From Bacteroidales bacterium UBA6192 (lineage in GTDB: Bacteria > Bacteroidota > Bacteroidia > Bacteroidales > F082), in contig DITE01000051.1 of NCBI GenBank assembly GCA_002422725.1, forward strand, positions 1 through 18,182: 18,182 nt of DNA, read 5' to 3'. A program made the translations under genes and the position numbers. Of this stretch, positions 1 to 7,416 are shown piece after piece (position 1 is the stretch's first letter; each line of letters begins with the position of its first letter). The notes below the pieces were generated by a model. That model was not told the DNA's origin and did no database searches. It saw only the letters and a program-made list of their open reading frames with translations.

Positions 1-414
1 GTTACACAAACAAGTGATGGTGGTTATGTCATAACAGGCGAAAAGAACTGGTCTATGGATGAAAGTGACTTGTTTTTGTTAAGGACAGATGATTCAGGCG
101 AGCTTTTATGGATCAGGCAATACGGAGGAGAGGGTGTCGATTATGGGTACTCCGTGCAGCAAACTTCGGATGGAGGCTTTATCGTTGCAGGATGCCGTTT
201 CGAAACTGCAGTCGGGCCAACTATCTACCTCATTAAAACTGATAACGAAGGTGAAGTATTGTTTTCCATCGATATTCCATATCCAAATCCTGAACGAAGA
301 TTGGTAAAAACGATTGACTTATCGGGCAGAGAAATAACAAAACCGGGCAGAAATATTCCTTGCATCAAAATTTTTGATGACGGCACCATTCAAAAGACAA
401 TGAACATTGAATAG
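1..414 (+). CDS. 3' end of a secreted repeat protein with a C-terminal sorting-like tail (partial)
   Basis: The reading frame is open from base 1 and ends at TAG 412-414, leaving 137 residues; the start lies outside the window. Two copies of a repeat are visible, each with QTSDGGY/F-V/I-I/V-x-G followed by a stretch like DLFLLRTDDSGELLWIRQYG. This repeat is common in large secreted Bacteroidetes proteins and is predicted to form beta-propeller-like blades. The last 45 or so residues start at YPNPERRLVKTIDLSGRE and include IKIFDDGTIQK. Tails of this kind (xDLxGRE ... IYDDGTVxK) end many exported Bacteroidetes proteins and are probably a sorting or anchoring signal. The tail differs from the ordinary type A T9SS domain on the proteins at 8126 and 14586. 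No enzymatic function can be assigned. Confidence 0.8.
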   Translation, partial: VTQTSDGGYVITGEKNWSMDESDLFLLRTDDSGELLWIRQYGGEGVDYGYSVQQTSDGGFIVAGCRFETAVGPTIYLIKTDNEGEVLFSIDIPYPNPERRLVKTIDLSGREITKPGRNIPCIKIFDDGTIQKTMNIE

Positions 415-489
415 CGCACATTTTTATGTACCATAGATGATTGTAACACGCTGGTTTATAGATGCGTTTAAAACATGTGATTAGCAAAT

Positions 490-500
490 TGTTGTAGGCA
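490..500. repeat. Left copy of the inverted repeat flanking the ATPase/RloB pair
   Basis: TGTTGTAGGCA at 490-500 is the exact reverse complement of TGCCTACAACA at 2420-2430. The match does not extend beyond 11 bp on either side. The two copies bracket the two-gene cassette, with the right copy 7 bp after its last stop codon. Confidence 0.6.
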
Positions 501-566
501 AACGCTGTGAAACATCATGCACGAAAACTATTTCCTGTAGAATAGCTACTATTGGATATTAATAAC

Positions 567-575
567 TATATTTGC
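567..575 (+). promoter_or_regulatory. Putative Bacteroidetes -7 box upstream of the ATPase gene
   Basis: TATATTTGC matches the Bacteroidetes -7 consensus TAnnTTTGY. Transcription would begin near 580, about 22 nt before ATG 603. This supports ATG 603 over the upstream TTG 552. No clear -33 TTG was found at the usual spacing, so the call rests on the -7 box alone. Confidence 0.45.
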
Positions 576-602
576 AATTATTTTACAAAAACAAAGATTA
601 AA

Positions 603-1862
603 ATGGTGTTGGAAATTCGACTTAATAATTTTTTCTCCATAAAGGAGGAAGTTATTTTAGACTTTAGAGCAGCCAGAATAAAATCTGCAAATGCAAAAGC
701 ATTGAAAAATAATATTTTCGATGAAAATAAATCTGACATATTAAAAACCCTGATTATATATGGTGCCAATGCATCGGGAAAAAGTAATATTATAAAAGCA
801 ATTCGTTTTTGTAATGCTATGGTTTTTGAGTCTCATAATCATAATGAGAATACAATATATAGTTTTATACCCTTTAAGTTTGATAATTATGGTAATAAGC
901 CTAGCTCTTATTTCATTAGGTTTGTGTTGAATGAGACAGAATTTGAATACTCCTTTTCATTGTCTCGCACTTCAATAATTACTGAAAATTTATATTACTA
1001 TCCTAAAGGACGTATAAAAGAGATATTTACTCGTGATGAACGGCGAGGAAAAACTAAAAAAGAAAAATATACATTTACAGATGTAATAAAGAGACCATTT
1101 GATGTGGCCGAGAACACCTCTGATAAGACTTTATATATTTCTAGGGCAAGTCAAATGGATAGAGATTTGGCTAAAGAGATATTTAATTATTTCAATAAAA
1201 CATTCATTTTAAATTATGTTGGATTTGGGATTTCGGCCATTGAAAACATTACTATTCAAAACAAACAACAATTAATTGATGCACTCAAAATAGCTGACAG
1301 CGATATTGAAGATGTTAAAATAAAAGTACTTAAAAAGTCAGGTAAAAATATTCATGCAGATTTAACAAACATGACATTAAAAGTTGAAGATGTAGTGCAA
1401 GATCATTTGCAAATAAAAACTACTCACAAAACCAATCCCGGTGTAACATTTGATTTTCTTACCGAAGAATCTCAAGGTACAATAAAATTATTCTTTATAA
1501 TGCTCACTCTTTTAGACGTTATCAAGAACAATAAGGTGTTGCTGATTGATGAGATAGAAGAAAGTTTGCATCCAAAGATTATCGAATACATTTTCAATTT
1601 ATTTAGAGCGGGTGAAAAAGCTCAATTATTATGTACAACTCATAACACTCAATTTCTAGACCTTAAAAAATTCCGTAAAGACCAGATTTATTTTGTTAAT
1701 AAAGGTATGACTGGCTCAACTGAATTATACTCTTTGTATGATTATAGTGATTTCAGAGATACAATGGATTTGGAAAAAGCCTATATGCAAGGTCGTTTCG
1801 ATGCAATTCCAATAGTAAATGATTCTTATGAACAGCTTAAAATCCTTTTGAATGAAAAGTAG
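603..1862 (+). CDS. AAA/ABC-type ATPase, RloA-like, of a predicted two-gene defence module
   Basis: Predicted ATPase of 419 residues starting at ATG 603 (MVLEIRLNNFFSIKEE). That opening is typical of the AAA_15/AAA_21 (SMC/RecF-like) family, in which the first strand is followed by FxSIKE. The Walker A motif GANASGKS is at residues 54-61, a signature-like ESQGT at 289-293, Walker B VLLIDEIEESLH at 312-323, and the switch histidine in TTHNTQFLD at 345-353, so the ATPase core is complete. The gene overlaps the next one by 11 bp, which suggests translational coupling and a working complex. Homologous ATPases paired with TOPRIM/RloB-like partners occur in abortive-infection-type systems; defence is therefore an inference from the pairing. 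The gene is AT-rich (33% GC in 1081-1140, against 62% in 12181-12240), consistent with horizontal acquisition. Confidence 0.88.
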   Translation: MVLEIRLNNFFSIKEEVILDFRAARIKSANAKALKNNIFDENKSDILKTLIIYGANASGKSNIIKAIRFCNAMVFESHNHNENTIYSFIPFKFDNYGNKPSSYFIRFVLNETEFEYSFSLSRTSIITENLYYYPKGRIKEIFTRDERRGKTKKEKYTFTDVIKRPFDVAENTSDKTLYISRASQMDRDLAKEIFNYFNKTFILNYVGFGISAIENITIQNKQQLIDALKIADSDIEDVKIKVLKKSGKNIHADLTNMTLKVEDVVQDHLQIKTTHKTNPGVTFDFLTEESQGTIKLFFIMLTLLDVIKNNKVLLIDEIEESLHPKIIEYIFNLFRAGEKAQLLCTTHNTQFLDLKKFRKDQIYFVNKGMTGSTELYSLYDYSDFRDTMDLEKAYMQGRFDAIPIVNDSYEQLKILLNEK

Positions 1863-2412
1863 GCGTCAAGCATCGAAAGGAAAAAAAATAAATCCTCATT
1901 TTTGGGTTTTTTGTGAAGGAGAAACAGAAGATGCATATATCAGGTTTTTACGCTCCGAATATAGAATCCCTGTAGAAATAGTTTCCAAAGTTGCAGGTTC
2001 AAGTATTAATGAACGCTACATAAACTCTTACAAAAAGGGAAAACCCATTCATGAAAAAGACAAGGACTTTCTGATTTATGATGCCGATGTCCCTGAGTTA
2101 ATTGAAAAACTTAGAAAGACTAGTAAAACTATACTAATTGCTTCAAATCCAACAATTGAGTTATGGTTTTTATTACATTTCAAGAATCAAACAGCGTCAC
2201 TTAAAGAAGCTGATTGTATAAGAGAATTGAGCAATAGGAATAGAAACAATTATAGAAAGGGAGAAATTGACAATCTTTTAAAGGTCAAATTAAAGGAAAA
2301 GTCCAACGAGGCTTGCAATCGTGCAAAACAACTCGAATTATATAGAAATCCATCAACAAATTTCTATGTTTTTATCGAGATCATTGAAGATGTAAAAAGA
2401 GAAAAATTATAA
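1852..2412 (+). CDS. RloB family protein, TOPRIM-like putative nuclease partner
   Basis: This 186-residue protein fits the RloB family. It has FCEGETEDAYI near residues 20-30, which resembles the acidic first TOPRIM motif. It has LIYDADVPE near 74-82, which supplies the DxD motif, and the family hallmark SNPTIELWFLLHF at 98-110. The N-terminus is lysine/arginine rich and the C-terminal third is charged and probably helical. ATG 1852 lies inside the last codons of the ATPase gene (overlap 1852-1862), so the two proteins are probably made together. By analogy with ATPase/TOPRIM pairs, the ATPase would sense or restrain and this protein would act as the effector, possibly on nucleic acid. The partner role and the nuclease activity are inferences; family membership is well supported. 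Confidence 0.85.
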   Translation: MKSRRQASKGKKINPHFWVFCEGETEDAYIRFLRSEYRIPVEIVSKVAGSSINERYINSYKKGKPIHEKDKDFLIYDADVPELIEKLRKTSKTILIASNPTIELWFLLHFKNQTASLKEADCIRELSNRNRNNYRKGEIDNLLKVKLKEKSNEACNRAKQLELYRNPSTNFYVFIEIIEDVKREKL

Positions 2413-2419
2413 TATCAAC

Positions 2420-2430
2420 TGCCTACAACA
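2420..2430. repeat. Right copy of the inverted repeat flanking the ATPase/RloB pair
   Basis: TGCCTACAACA at 2420-2430 is the exact reverse complement of the left copy at 490-500. Immediately after it lies a short inverted repeat, TGTGTC (2435-2440) and GACACA (2450-2455), which could form a small stem-loop. There is no T-run, so it does not look like a classical terminator. Confidence 0.55.
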
Positions 2431-2615
2431 GCCGTGTGTCCATGCGGCAGACACAAGCCGGCATGAGAGACTTACCGGATTCGTCTGGATCCTGTTGCAG
2501 ACTTCTCCAAAAAAACAAGCTAAAGACCGCATGATCTCATATTTGAAAACAACAAAGTCCGTTATAATAACATTGTATCAACTTGTTCAGAATCAATAAA
2601 AACTCTTAGAGACAC

Positions 2616-3218
2616 ATGAATGAGAATGTACCAAAAAGCACAAAAATTGACTCAATCAAAGAGTCAGTGACTTTCTTTAAAACACAGGATGATTTCAGAA
2701 AATGGCTGGAACGCTACCACGAAATGGAAACAGAACTCATTGTTGGATTTTATAAAGTGGATAGCGGGAAACCTTCGATGAGCTGGTCACAATCGGTTGA
2801 TCAGGCACTTTGTTTTGGTTGGATAGATGGAGTTAGAAAATCCATTGACGAGGAGAGTTATAGCATTCGTTTTACACCACGCAGAAATACCAGTAACTGG
2901 AGTGCAATTAATATCAAAAAAATTGAAGAGCTCACAAATGCAGGACTTATGAAACCTGCTGGACTAAAAGCATTTAGTTTAAGAAAAGAAAATAAATCCG
3001 GGATTTACTCTTACGAAAATGATCCGTTATTTCTTGATTCGACCTATGCAATACAATTTAGTGAGAACAAAAAAGCGTGGGACTTTTTTATGAAGCAGGC
3101 ACCTTCGTATAAAAAAGCAATCATGCGTTGGATAATGAGTGCTACGCAGGAAAAAACCAGGCAATCACGATTAGAGAAAACAATAAGAGAAAGCGAACAA
3201 CAAAAACGAGTCACATAA
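2616..3218 (+). CDS. YdeI/OmpD-associated (OmdA) family protein
   Basis: This 200-residue protein matches the YdeI/OmpD-associated family. The hallmark block SWSQSVDQALCFGWIDG spans residues 56-72 and is followed by RFTPRRNTSNWSAIN at 85-99. The N-terminal part (TFFKTQDDFRKWLERYHE) is the usual start of this family, so ATG 2616 is well placed. The C-terminus ends in a basic helix (RLEKTIRESEQQKR). Family members are small cytoplasmic proteins. Some have been linked to resistance to antimicrobial peptides or bacteriocins, but the biochemical role is not established. The gene stands alone: about 200 bp separate it from the upstream pair and about 500 bp without a gene follow. No regulatory signal specific to it was recognised. 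Confidence 0.85.
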   Translation: MNENVPKSTKIDSIKESVTFFKTQDDFRKWLERYHEMETELIVGFYKVDSGKPSMSWSQSVDQALCFGWIDGVRKSIDEESYSIRFTPRRNTSNWSAINIKKIEELTNAGLMKPAGLKAFSLRKENKSGIYSYENDPLFLDSTYAIQFSENKKAWDFFMKQAPSYKKAIMRWIMSATQEKTRQSRLEKTIRESEQQKRVT

Positions 3219-3725
3219 AAATACATCGAACCGCTAATCATCAGGAGATCATATGGCCTGGAAGCCCCAGCCTCGCGGTTGAACGCCCTCTTGCTTGTAA
3301 CACAGACTCTGGAACCTGGGAAGCATTTGTCCGGCAGCAAATTATAATCATCTGACAACCCCCTAGCTCCCGCGCGAACTTTTCTCACCGAAGGGAATCA
3401 TTCGCGTGGCAATAAGTTTGAACATTTTTATTTGTTCCATGATCTGTAACAAAAGAATAGCAAACTTTTATAACACCTTGGCAACACTGGCGGATTCGTG
3501 GAAAGCAGTCGCCGGTATTCCATAAGTTGTAATTACAATGACGCTCAAAGCATGTGAATCATGTAACTAATTTCCAAATTTGTGCAAAGGTTATAGGGAT
3601 ACAGAAAGGTAATTTTGTCAAATTCAGATACAAATCTCACCTGATAGATCTTATGTAGTGCCCTTGACATGTACCCGGAGATTCTCTCAGGTTTAATTTA
3701 TACATCTCACTTTATACTAAACCTT
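3219..3725. other. Intergenic stretch of about 500 bp without a supported gene
   Basis: No convincing coding region was found on either strand. The part around 3245-3410 is GC-richer than its surroundings. It includes an imperfect stem, CGCGAA (3373-3378) with TTCGCG (3401-3406), around a 22-nt loop. The right part is AT-rich and carries a promoter-like box at 3610-3617. The abrupt composition change suggests a dispersed repeat or a decayed insertion, but no terminal repeats or transposase fragment could be identified. Confidence 0.5.
3610..3617 (+). promoter_or_regulatory. Putative -7 box upstream of the GH130 gene
   Basis: TAATTTTG fits the Bacteroidetes -7 consensus TAnnTTTG. The nearest upstream TTG (3580-3582) is 27 bp away, longer than usual for the -33 element, so this is tentative. 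Both candidate GH130 start codons (3669 and 3726) lie downstream. Confidence 0.3.
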
Positions 3726-4772
3726 ATGATATCTGTTAAAAAAGAAGGCATTATTCTGGAGAAAACAGATTTTGAATTTGAAAACGAAGCTGTTCTGAAT
3801 CCTGCAGCAATAAAGGAAGGAGACAAGGTTCACCTTTTTTACCGGGCTGTACAAAATGGAAATTACTCAAGTATTGGTTATTGCATGATGTATGGGCCAT
3901 TAAAAGTTGGTGAACGGTGGGAAAAACCTATTCTGATTCCGGAATTCGATTACGAATCACACGGTGTTGAAGATGCACGGATTGTAAAGATTGATGATCT
4001 TTACTATCTGACCTATACTGCGTATAACGGTAAAGACGCCCGGGGAGCGTTGGCCACCTCGAAGGATTTACGACATTTTCAAAAACGGGGGCTCATTGTT
4101 CCGCCTTTTACGTATGCGGAGTTTAATTCCATTTGTGAATCTGCCGGGGTAGTAAACAAAAAATATTACCGCAACAATGAATTTTACAACAAGAAAGCCG
4201 ATCCTGGAGATAACATCATGCTGTGGGATAAGAATGTCATGTTTTTTCCCCGCAGGATTCATGACAAGCTGGTGTTTCTTCACCGGATCAGACCAGGCAT
4301 TCAGATTGTGTCTGTAAAGAGCTTAAAGGAACTCACCCGGGAATTTTGGACAGACTATTGCTTTCACCTGGATGAACACATTATCATGGATCCGGTTTAT
4401 GAACATGAGTCAAGCTACATTGGCGGTGGATGCCCTCCTATTGAAACAGAACACGGCTGGCTTTTAATTTACCATGGAGCAGAAGAAGTGAATAACGGTA
4501 TTGTTTATTCTGCCTGTGCGGCAGCCTTACTGGATATAAATAATCCGGCAAAAGTAATAGCGCGATTGCCTTATGCACTCTTCTCGCCTGAATATATTTG
4601 GGAAAAAAGAGGAGATGTAAATAATGTGGTTTTCCCAACTGGCACGGCATTGTTTGGCGATACACTATACATTTATTATGGGGCAGCCGATTCACGTATC
4701 GCATGCGCCTCATTGAGTTTTTCAGCTTTGCTGGAAGAATTAATCAATAACACATTGAAGGATGAAAAATGA
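3726..4772 (+). CDS. GH130 family glycoside phosphorylase/hydrolase
   Basis: This 348-residue protein shows the five-bladed propeller motifs of GH130. LNPAA and VHLFYRAV (residues 24-42) are at the N-terminus. VEDARI (81-86) contains the conserved Glu-Asp-x-Arg with the expected catalytic acid Asp83. Further on are NVMFFPRRI, IGGGCPPIETEHGWLLIYHGA and VVFPTGTALFGDTLYIYYGAAD. Known members phosphorolyse beta-mannosides such as Man-beta-1,4-Glc, Man-beta-1,4-GlcNAc or beta-1,2-mannan, releasing mannose 1-phosphate. There is no signal peptide, so it should act in the cytoplasm. The start is set at ATG 3726 because the conserved fold begins at once (MISVKKEGIILEKT); ATG 3669 would add 19 hydrophobic residues of no family resemblance but cannot be excluded. 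The 11-bp overlap with the downstream glycosyltransferase suggests a joint pathway. The exact substrate is unknown. Confidence 0.85.
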   Translation: MISVKKEGIILEKTDFEFENEAVLNPAAIKEGDKVHLFYRAVQNGNYSSIGYCMMYGPLKVGERWEKPILIPEFDYESHGVEDARIVKIDDLYYLTYTAYNGKDARGALATSKDLRHFQKRGLIVPPFTYAEFNSICESAGVVNKKYYRNNEFYNKKADPGDNIMLWDKNVMFFPRRIHDKLVFLHRIRPGIQIVSVKSLKELTREFWTDYCFHLDEHIIMDPVYEHESSYIGGGCPPIETEHGWLLIYHGAEEVNNGIVYSACAAALLDINNPAKVIARLPYALFSPEYIWEKRGDVNNVVFPTGTALFGDTLYIYYGAADSRIACASLSFSALLEELINNTLKDEK

Positions 4773-7041
4773 AATTTTATTCATGACCTCATATCCCCCA
4801 AGGGAATGTGGGATAGCAAACTATTCACATGATCTGATCAAGGCGATAGACAATAAATTTAGTAGCTCATTCTCGATTAAAGTCTGCGCTTTGGAATCCG
4901 GGAAGATGAACCTTGAGTATCCTGAAACAGTAACACACAAGCTCGATACCTCAGTTGCCCCGGGGTATCATAAGTTAGCCCAATCCATTAATCATAATAA
5001 ACTCATCAAACTGGTAGTGATCCAGCATGAATTTGGTTTTTTTCATCAGCAGGAAGCCGCTTTCCTGCAATTTATTTATGAGGTTACGATACCGGTTATT
5101 GTTGTGTTTCATACGGTGCTGCCCCGACCGGATGAGCGATTAAAAGCACATGTTCAGACTATTGCAGACGCCTGCGGTTCCATTGTGGTGATGACCAACA
5201 GCGCAGCTGAATTGTTAAAGCATGATTATGCTGTGCCTGAACAAAAAATTTCAGTTATTGCTCACGGCACCCACCTGGTTTCTCACCTGGAGAAAGAATC
5301 ATTAAAGGAAAAATATGGGTTATCCGGCAAACGGATTCTTTCCACTTTTGGACTGATTAGTTCAGGAAAAGATATTGAGACTACTTTAAAAGCCTTACCG
5401 GCCATCGTTAAAACAAGTCCTGATGTGTTGTTTCTGGTAATCGGTAAAACCCATCCCGAAGTGGTCAAATCAGAAGGAGAAAAATACCGGAACATGCTTG
5501 AAGCAACCGTAATTGAATCAGGTCTTCAGGATCATGTGAAATTTATCAACAGGTTTCTTGCATTACCCGAACTGCTCGAATATCTGCAATTGACAGATAT
5601 TTACCTGTTTACAGCCAAAGATCCCAACCAGGCAGTAAGCGGTACTTTTGTCTATGCCATGAGCTGCGCCTGTCCCATCATTTCCACCCCTAATCCTCAC
5701 GCAAAGGAACTATTATCAGATGAAACAGGACTTTTTTTCGATTTTCACAACGCACAGCAATTGACCGATGGCGTTATTCGCTTACTCAACGATGAACCAT
5801 TACGAAAGAATATTAGTGTGAATGCGCTGCAAAAAATAAGTTTCACAGCATGGGAGAATTCTGCGGTTGCACATGCCATGCTTTTTGAAAAACTAGCCGG
5901 CGATAAGAATCTGATTCGTTATAATCTTCCGGAAATCAACCTGGAACAGGTAAAAAAGTTGACAACAGACTTCGGACTTATCCAGTTCTCCATTATTAAT
6001 CAACCCAAAATTGATTCAGGTTACACCCTGGATGATAATGCGCGGGCTTTAATAGCGATGTGCATGCATTATGAGCTGACTGCCGATAAAACTGATCTGG
6101 CTTATATCCAACTATATCTCGATTTCATCGAATATTGTCTGCAGCCTGCCGGCGATTTTTTGAACTATGTTGATGATAACAAACAGTTTACAGCCCAGAA
6201 TGAAGAGACCAATTTGGATGATTCCAATGGGCGGGCAATATGGGCATTGGGATACGTGGTATCGCTGATGGGAAAAGTACCTGAAGAGTTCACATCACAA
6301 GCAAGATTACTAATTGATAAATCGATGCAGTATTTGGGTACGGTTCATTCCACCAGGGCGATGGCTTTCTCCATTAAAGGCTTGTATTTCAATTACACAA
6401 CAAGTAATAATCCTGAAAGCATTGTGCTTTTAAAAACATTTGCCGACAGGTTGGTTCAGATGTATAAGCATGAGTCGTCGGAAAACTGGGAATGGTTTGA
6501 AGGTTATCTCACCTATGCCAATAGCATATTGCCTGAGGCCATGCTCTATGCCTGGATAGTAACCGGAGAAACAATTTATAAAGAGATCGCCTTGTCTTCA
6601 TTGAATTTTCTATTGTCACATATTTATAAAAAAAATGGGATAGAAGTCATCTCGAACAAAAACTGGCTGCTCAGGGGACATGATGCAGGTCAATATGGAG
6701 AGCAGCCCATTGATGTGGCTTACACCATCATGACCTTAAGTAAGTTTTTCGAGGTGTTTCATGACGAAGTTTACTCACAAAAAATGGTGATCGCTATTAA
6801 CTGGTTTTTAGGCAACAACCGCTTACATCAGATCATTTACAATCCATGCACGGGAGGATGTTATGACGGATTGGAGGAAAACTACGTGAACATAAATCAG
6901 GGGGCGGAATCTACCTTAAGCTACCTGATGGCGCGATTAACCATGGAAAAGCACATTGCGTCTGAAGACCAGCTTATATTACAGTTCCAAAACCAGATAG
7001 GTCTAATGCTAGAAATATCACTTGCTGCTGGTACTCTTTAA
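4762..7041 (+). CDS. Two-domain protein: GT-B glycosyltransferase fused to a helical (alpha/alpha toroid-like) domain
   Basis: This 759-residue protein has two parts. Residues 1 to about 375 resemble a GT4 (GT-B) retaining glycosyltransferase: MTSYPPRECGIANYSHDL at 8-25, an acceptor-side block VVIQHEFGFFHQQEA, the second Rossmann domain from about 190 (ILSTFGLISSGKDIETTLKAL), and SGTFVYAMSCACPIISTP at 293-310. The second Glu of the usual EX7E motif is replaced by Tyr298 and the first appears to be Gln290, so this is a divergent subfamily. Residues from about 390 to 745 are alpha-helical with conserved acidic repeats: DSGYTLDDNARALIAM (418-433), NLDDSNGRAIWALG (484-497), ENWEWFEGYLTYANS (574-588) and QPIDVAYTI (648-656). 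This pattern is typical of (alpha/alpha)n toroid enzymes acting on sugars. There is no signal peptide or membrane segment. It overlaps the GH130 gene by 11 bp, so it is probably co-translated with it. Donor, acceptor and the toroid's activity are unknown. Confidence 0.8.
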   Translation: MKNEILFMTSYPPRECGIANYSHDLIKAIDNKFSSSFSIKVCALESGKMNLEYPETVTHKLDTSVAPGYHKLAQSINHNKLIKLVVIQHEFGFFHQQEAAFLQFIYEVTIPVIVVFHTVLPRPDERLKAHVQTIADACGSIVVMTNSAAELLKHDYAVPEQKISVIAHGTHLVSHLEKESLKEKYGLSGKRILSTFGLISSGKDIETTLKALPAIVKTSPDVLFLVIGKTHPEVVKSEGEKYRNMLEATVIESGLQDHVKFINRFLALPELLEYLQLTDIYLFTAKDPNQAVSGTFVYAMSCACPIISTPNPHAKELLSDETGLFFDFHNAQQLTDGVIRLLNDEPLRKNISVNALQKISFTAWENSAVAHAMLFEKLAGDKNLIRYNLPEINLEQVKKLTTDFGLIQFSIINQPKIDSGYTLDDNARALIAMCMHYELTADKTDLAYIQLYLDFIEYCLQPAGDFLNYVDDNKQFTAQNEETNLDDSNGRAIWALGYVVSLMGKVPEEFTSQARLLIDKSMQYLGTVHSTRAMAFSIKGLYFNYTTSNNPESIVLLKTFADRLVQMYKHESSENWEWFEGYLTYANSILPEAMLYAWIVTGETIYKEIALSSLNFLLSHIYKKNGIEVISNKNWLLRGHDAGQYGEQPIDVAYTIMTLSKFFEVFHDEVYSQKMVIAINWFLGNNRLHQIIYNPCTGGCYDGLEENYVNINQGAESTLSYLMARLTMEKHIASEDQLILQFQNQIGLMLEISLAAGTL

Positions 7042-7416
7042 TTATTTTTTGCCACCAACTGATTGCAGGTGAATTGATAAAGATAATTTAGCTGTTAATA
7101 GTCATGCCTTCATGTGGTTATAGCTTTCCGGCATGAATTCCCGGGCGAACTCCCTCCCTTCATGAAACTCACACATTGGAAATTCGAAAAACTATCGACC
7201 CCAATAAACAATCCTGACAATCTTTGCCCATCACATCATGACATGGGATTTTTAATCTGCAATCTTCTTCCAGTACCAATAAGCCTTATATTTGGTAGCG
7301 AAATGATACATTAAGAGGAGATTATACGACTAATCAAAACAAAATTTGTGAAGCCAAATGTAAAACAACAGTTAAGGACAAGAAAAAGTAGTAACTTTGA
7401 ACAAAGAAACATAAGG
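7042..7416. other. Intergenic region between the glycosyltransferase and DUF433 genes
   Basis: No supported gene. A 66-codon GTG-started frame (7114-7314) has no recognisable family, and its composition does not look coded. A 7-bp inverted repeat, TCATGCC (7102-7108) and GGCATGA (7130-7136), could form a stem after the glycosyltransferase stop, but it lacks a T-run. A promoter-like box is at 7392-7399. Confidence 0.5.
7392..7399 (+). promoter_or_regulatory. Putative -7 box for the DUF433/DUF5615 pair
   Basis: TAACTTTG is a full match to TAnnTTTG and lies 17 bp before ATG 7417, giving a very short leader. A weak -33 candidate, TTA at 7372-7374, is 17 bp upstream. The position supports the ATG 7417 start over the GTG at 7348. 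Confidence 0.45.

Larger units (their letters stand above)
415..602. other. Intergenic region upstream of the ATPase gene
   Basis: No gene is supported here. It holds the left copy of an 11-bp inverted repeat (490-500) and a promoter-like TATATTTGC (567-575). The frame of the ATPase gene can be extended back to TTG 552, but that extension would place the -7 box inside the coding region. Confidence 0.6.

Noticed and set aside
552..602. TTG start at 552 giving a 17-residue longer ATPase
   Set aside because: The family starts at MVLEIRL (ATG 603), and a good -7 box (567-575) lies inside the proposed extension.
603..2412. Labelling the pair as PARIS (AriA/AriB)
   Set aside because: The second protein shows RloB hallmarks (SNPTIELWFLLHF) rather than the DUF4435 type; only a general architectural likeness is claimed.
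3044..3388. Minus-strand 114-codon frame overlapping the end of the YdeI-family gene
   Set aside because: Half of it lies antisense to a well supported gene and the remainder matches no family; no promoter was seen.
440..3565. Similarity between 440-485 and 3525-3565 (both with TTGTAA, a GAYGC stretch and CATGTGA)
   Set aside because: The match is short and gapped (longest exact run about 7 bp), within what chance allows in AT-rich intergenic DNA.
7102..7136. Inverted repeat TCATGCC/GGCATGA as a terminator
   Set aside because: A 7-bp stem with a 21-nt loop and no T-run is too weak to call.
7114..7314. 66-codon GTG frame after the glycosyltransferase gene
   Set aside because: Proline- and histidine-rich sequence without family resemblance or start signals; most likely chance.
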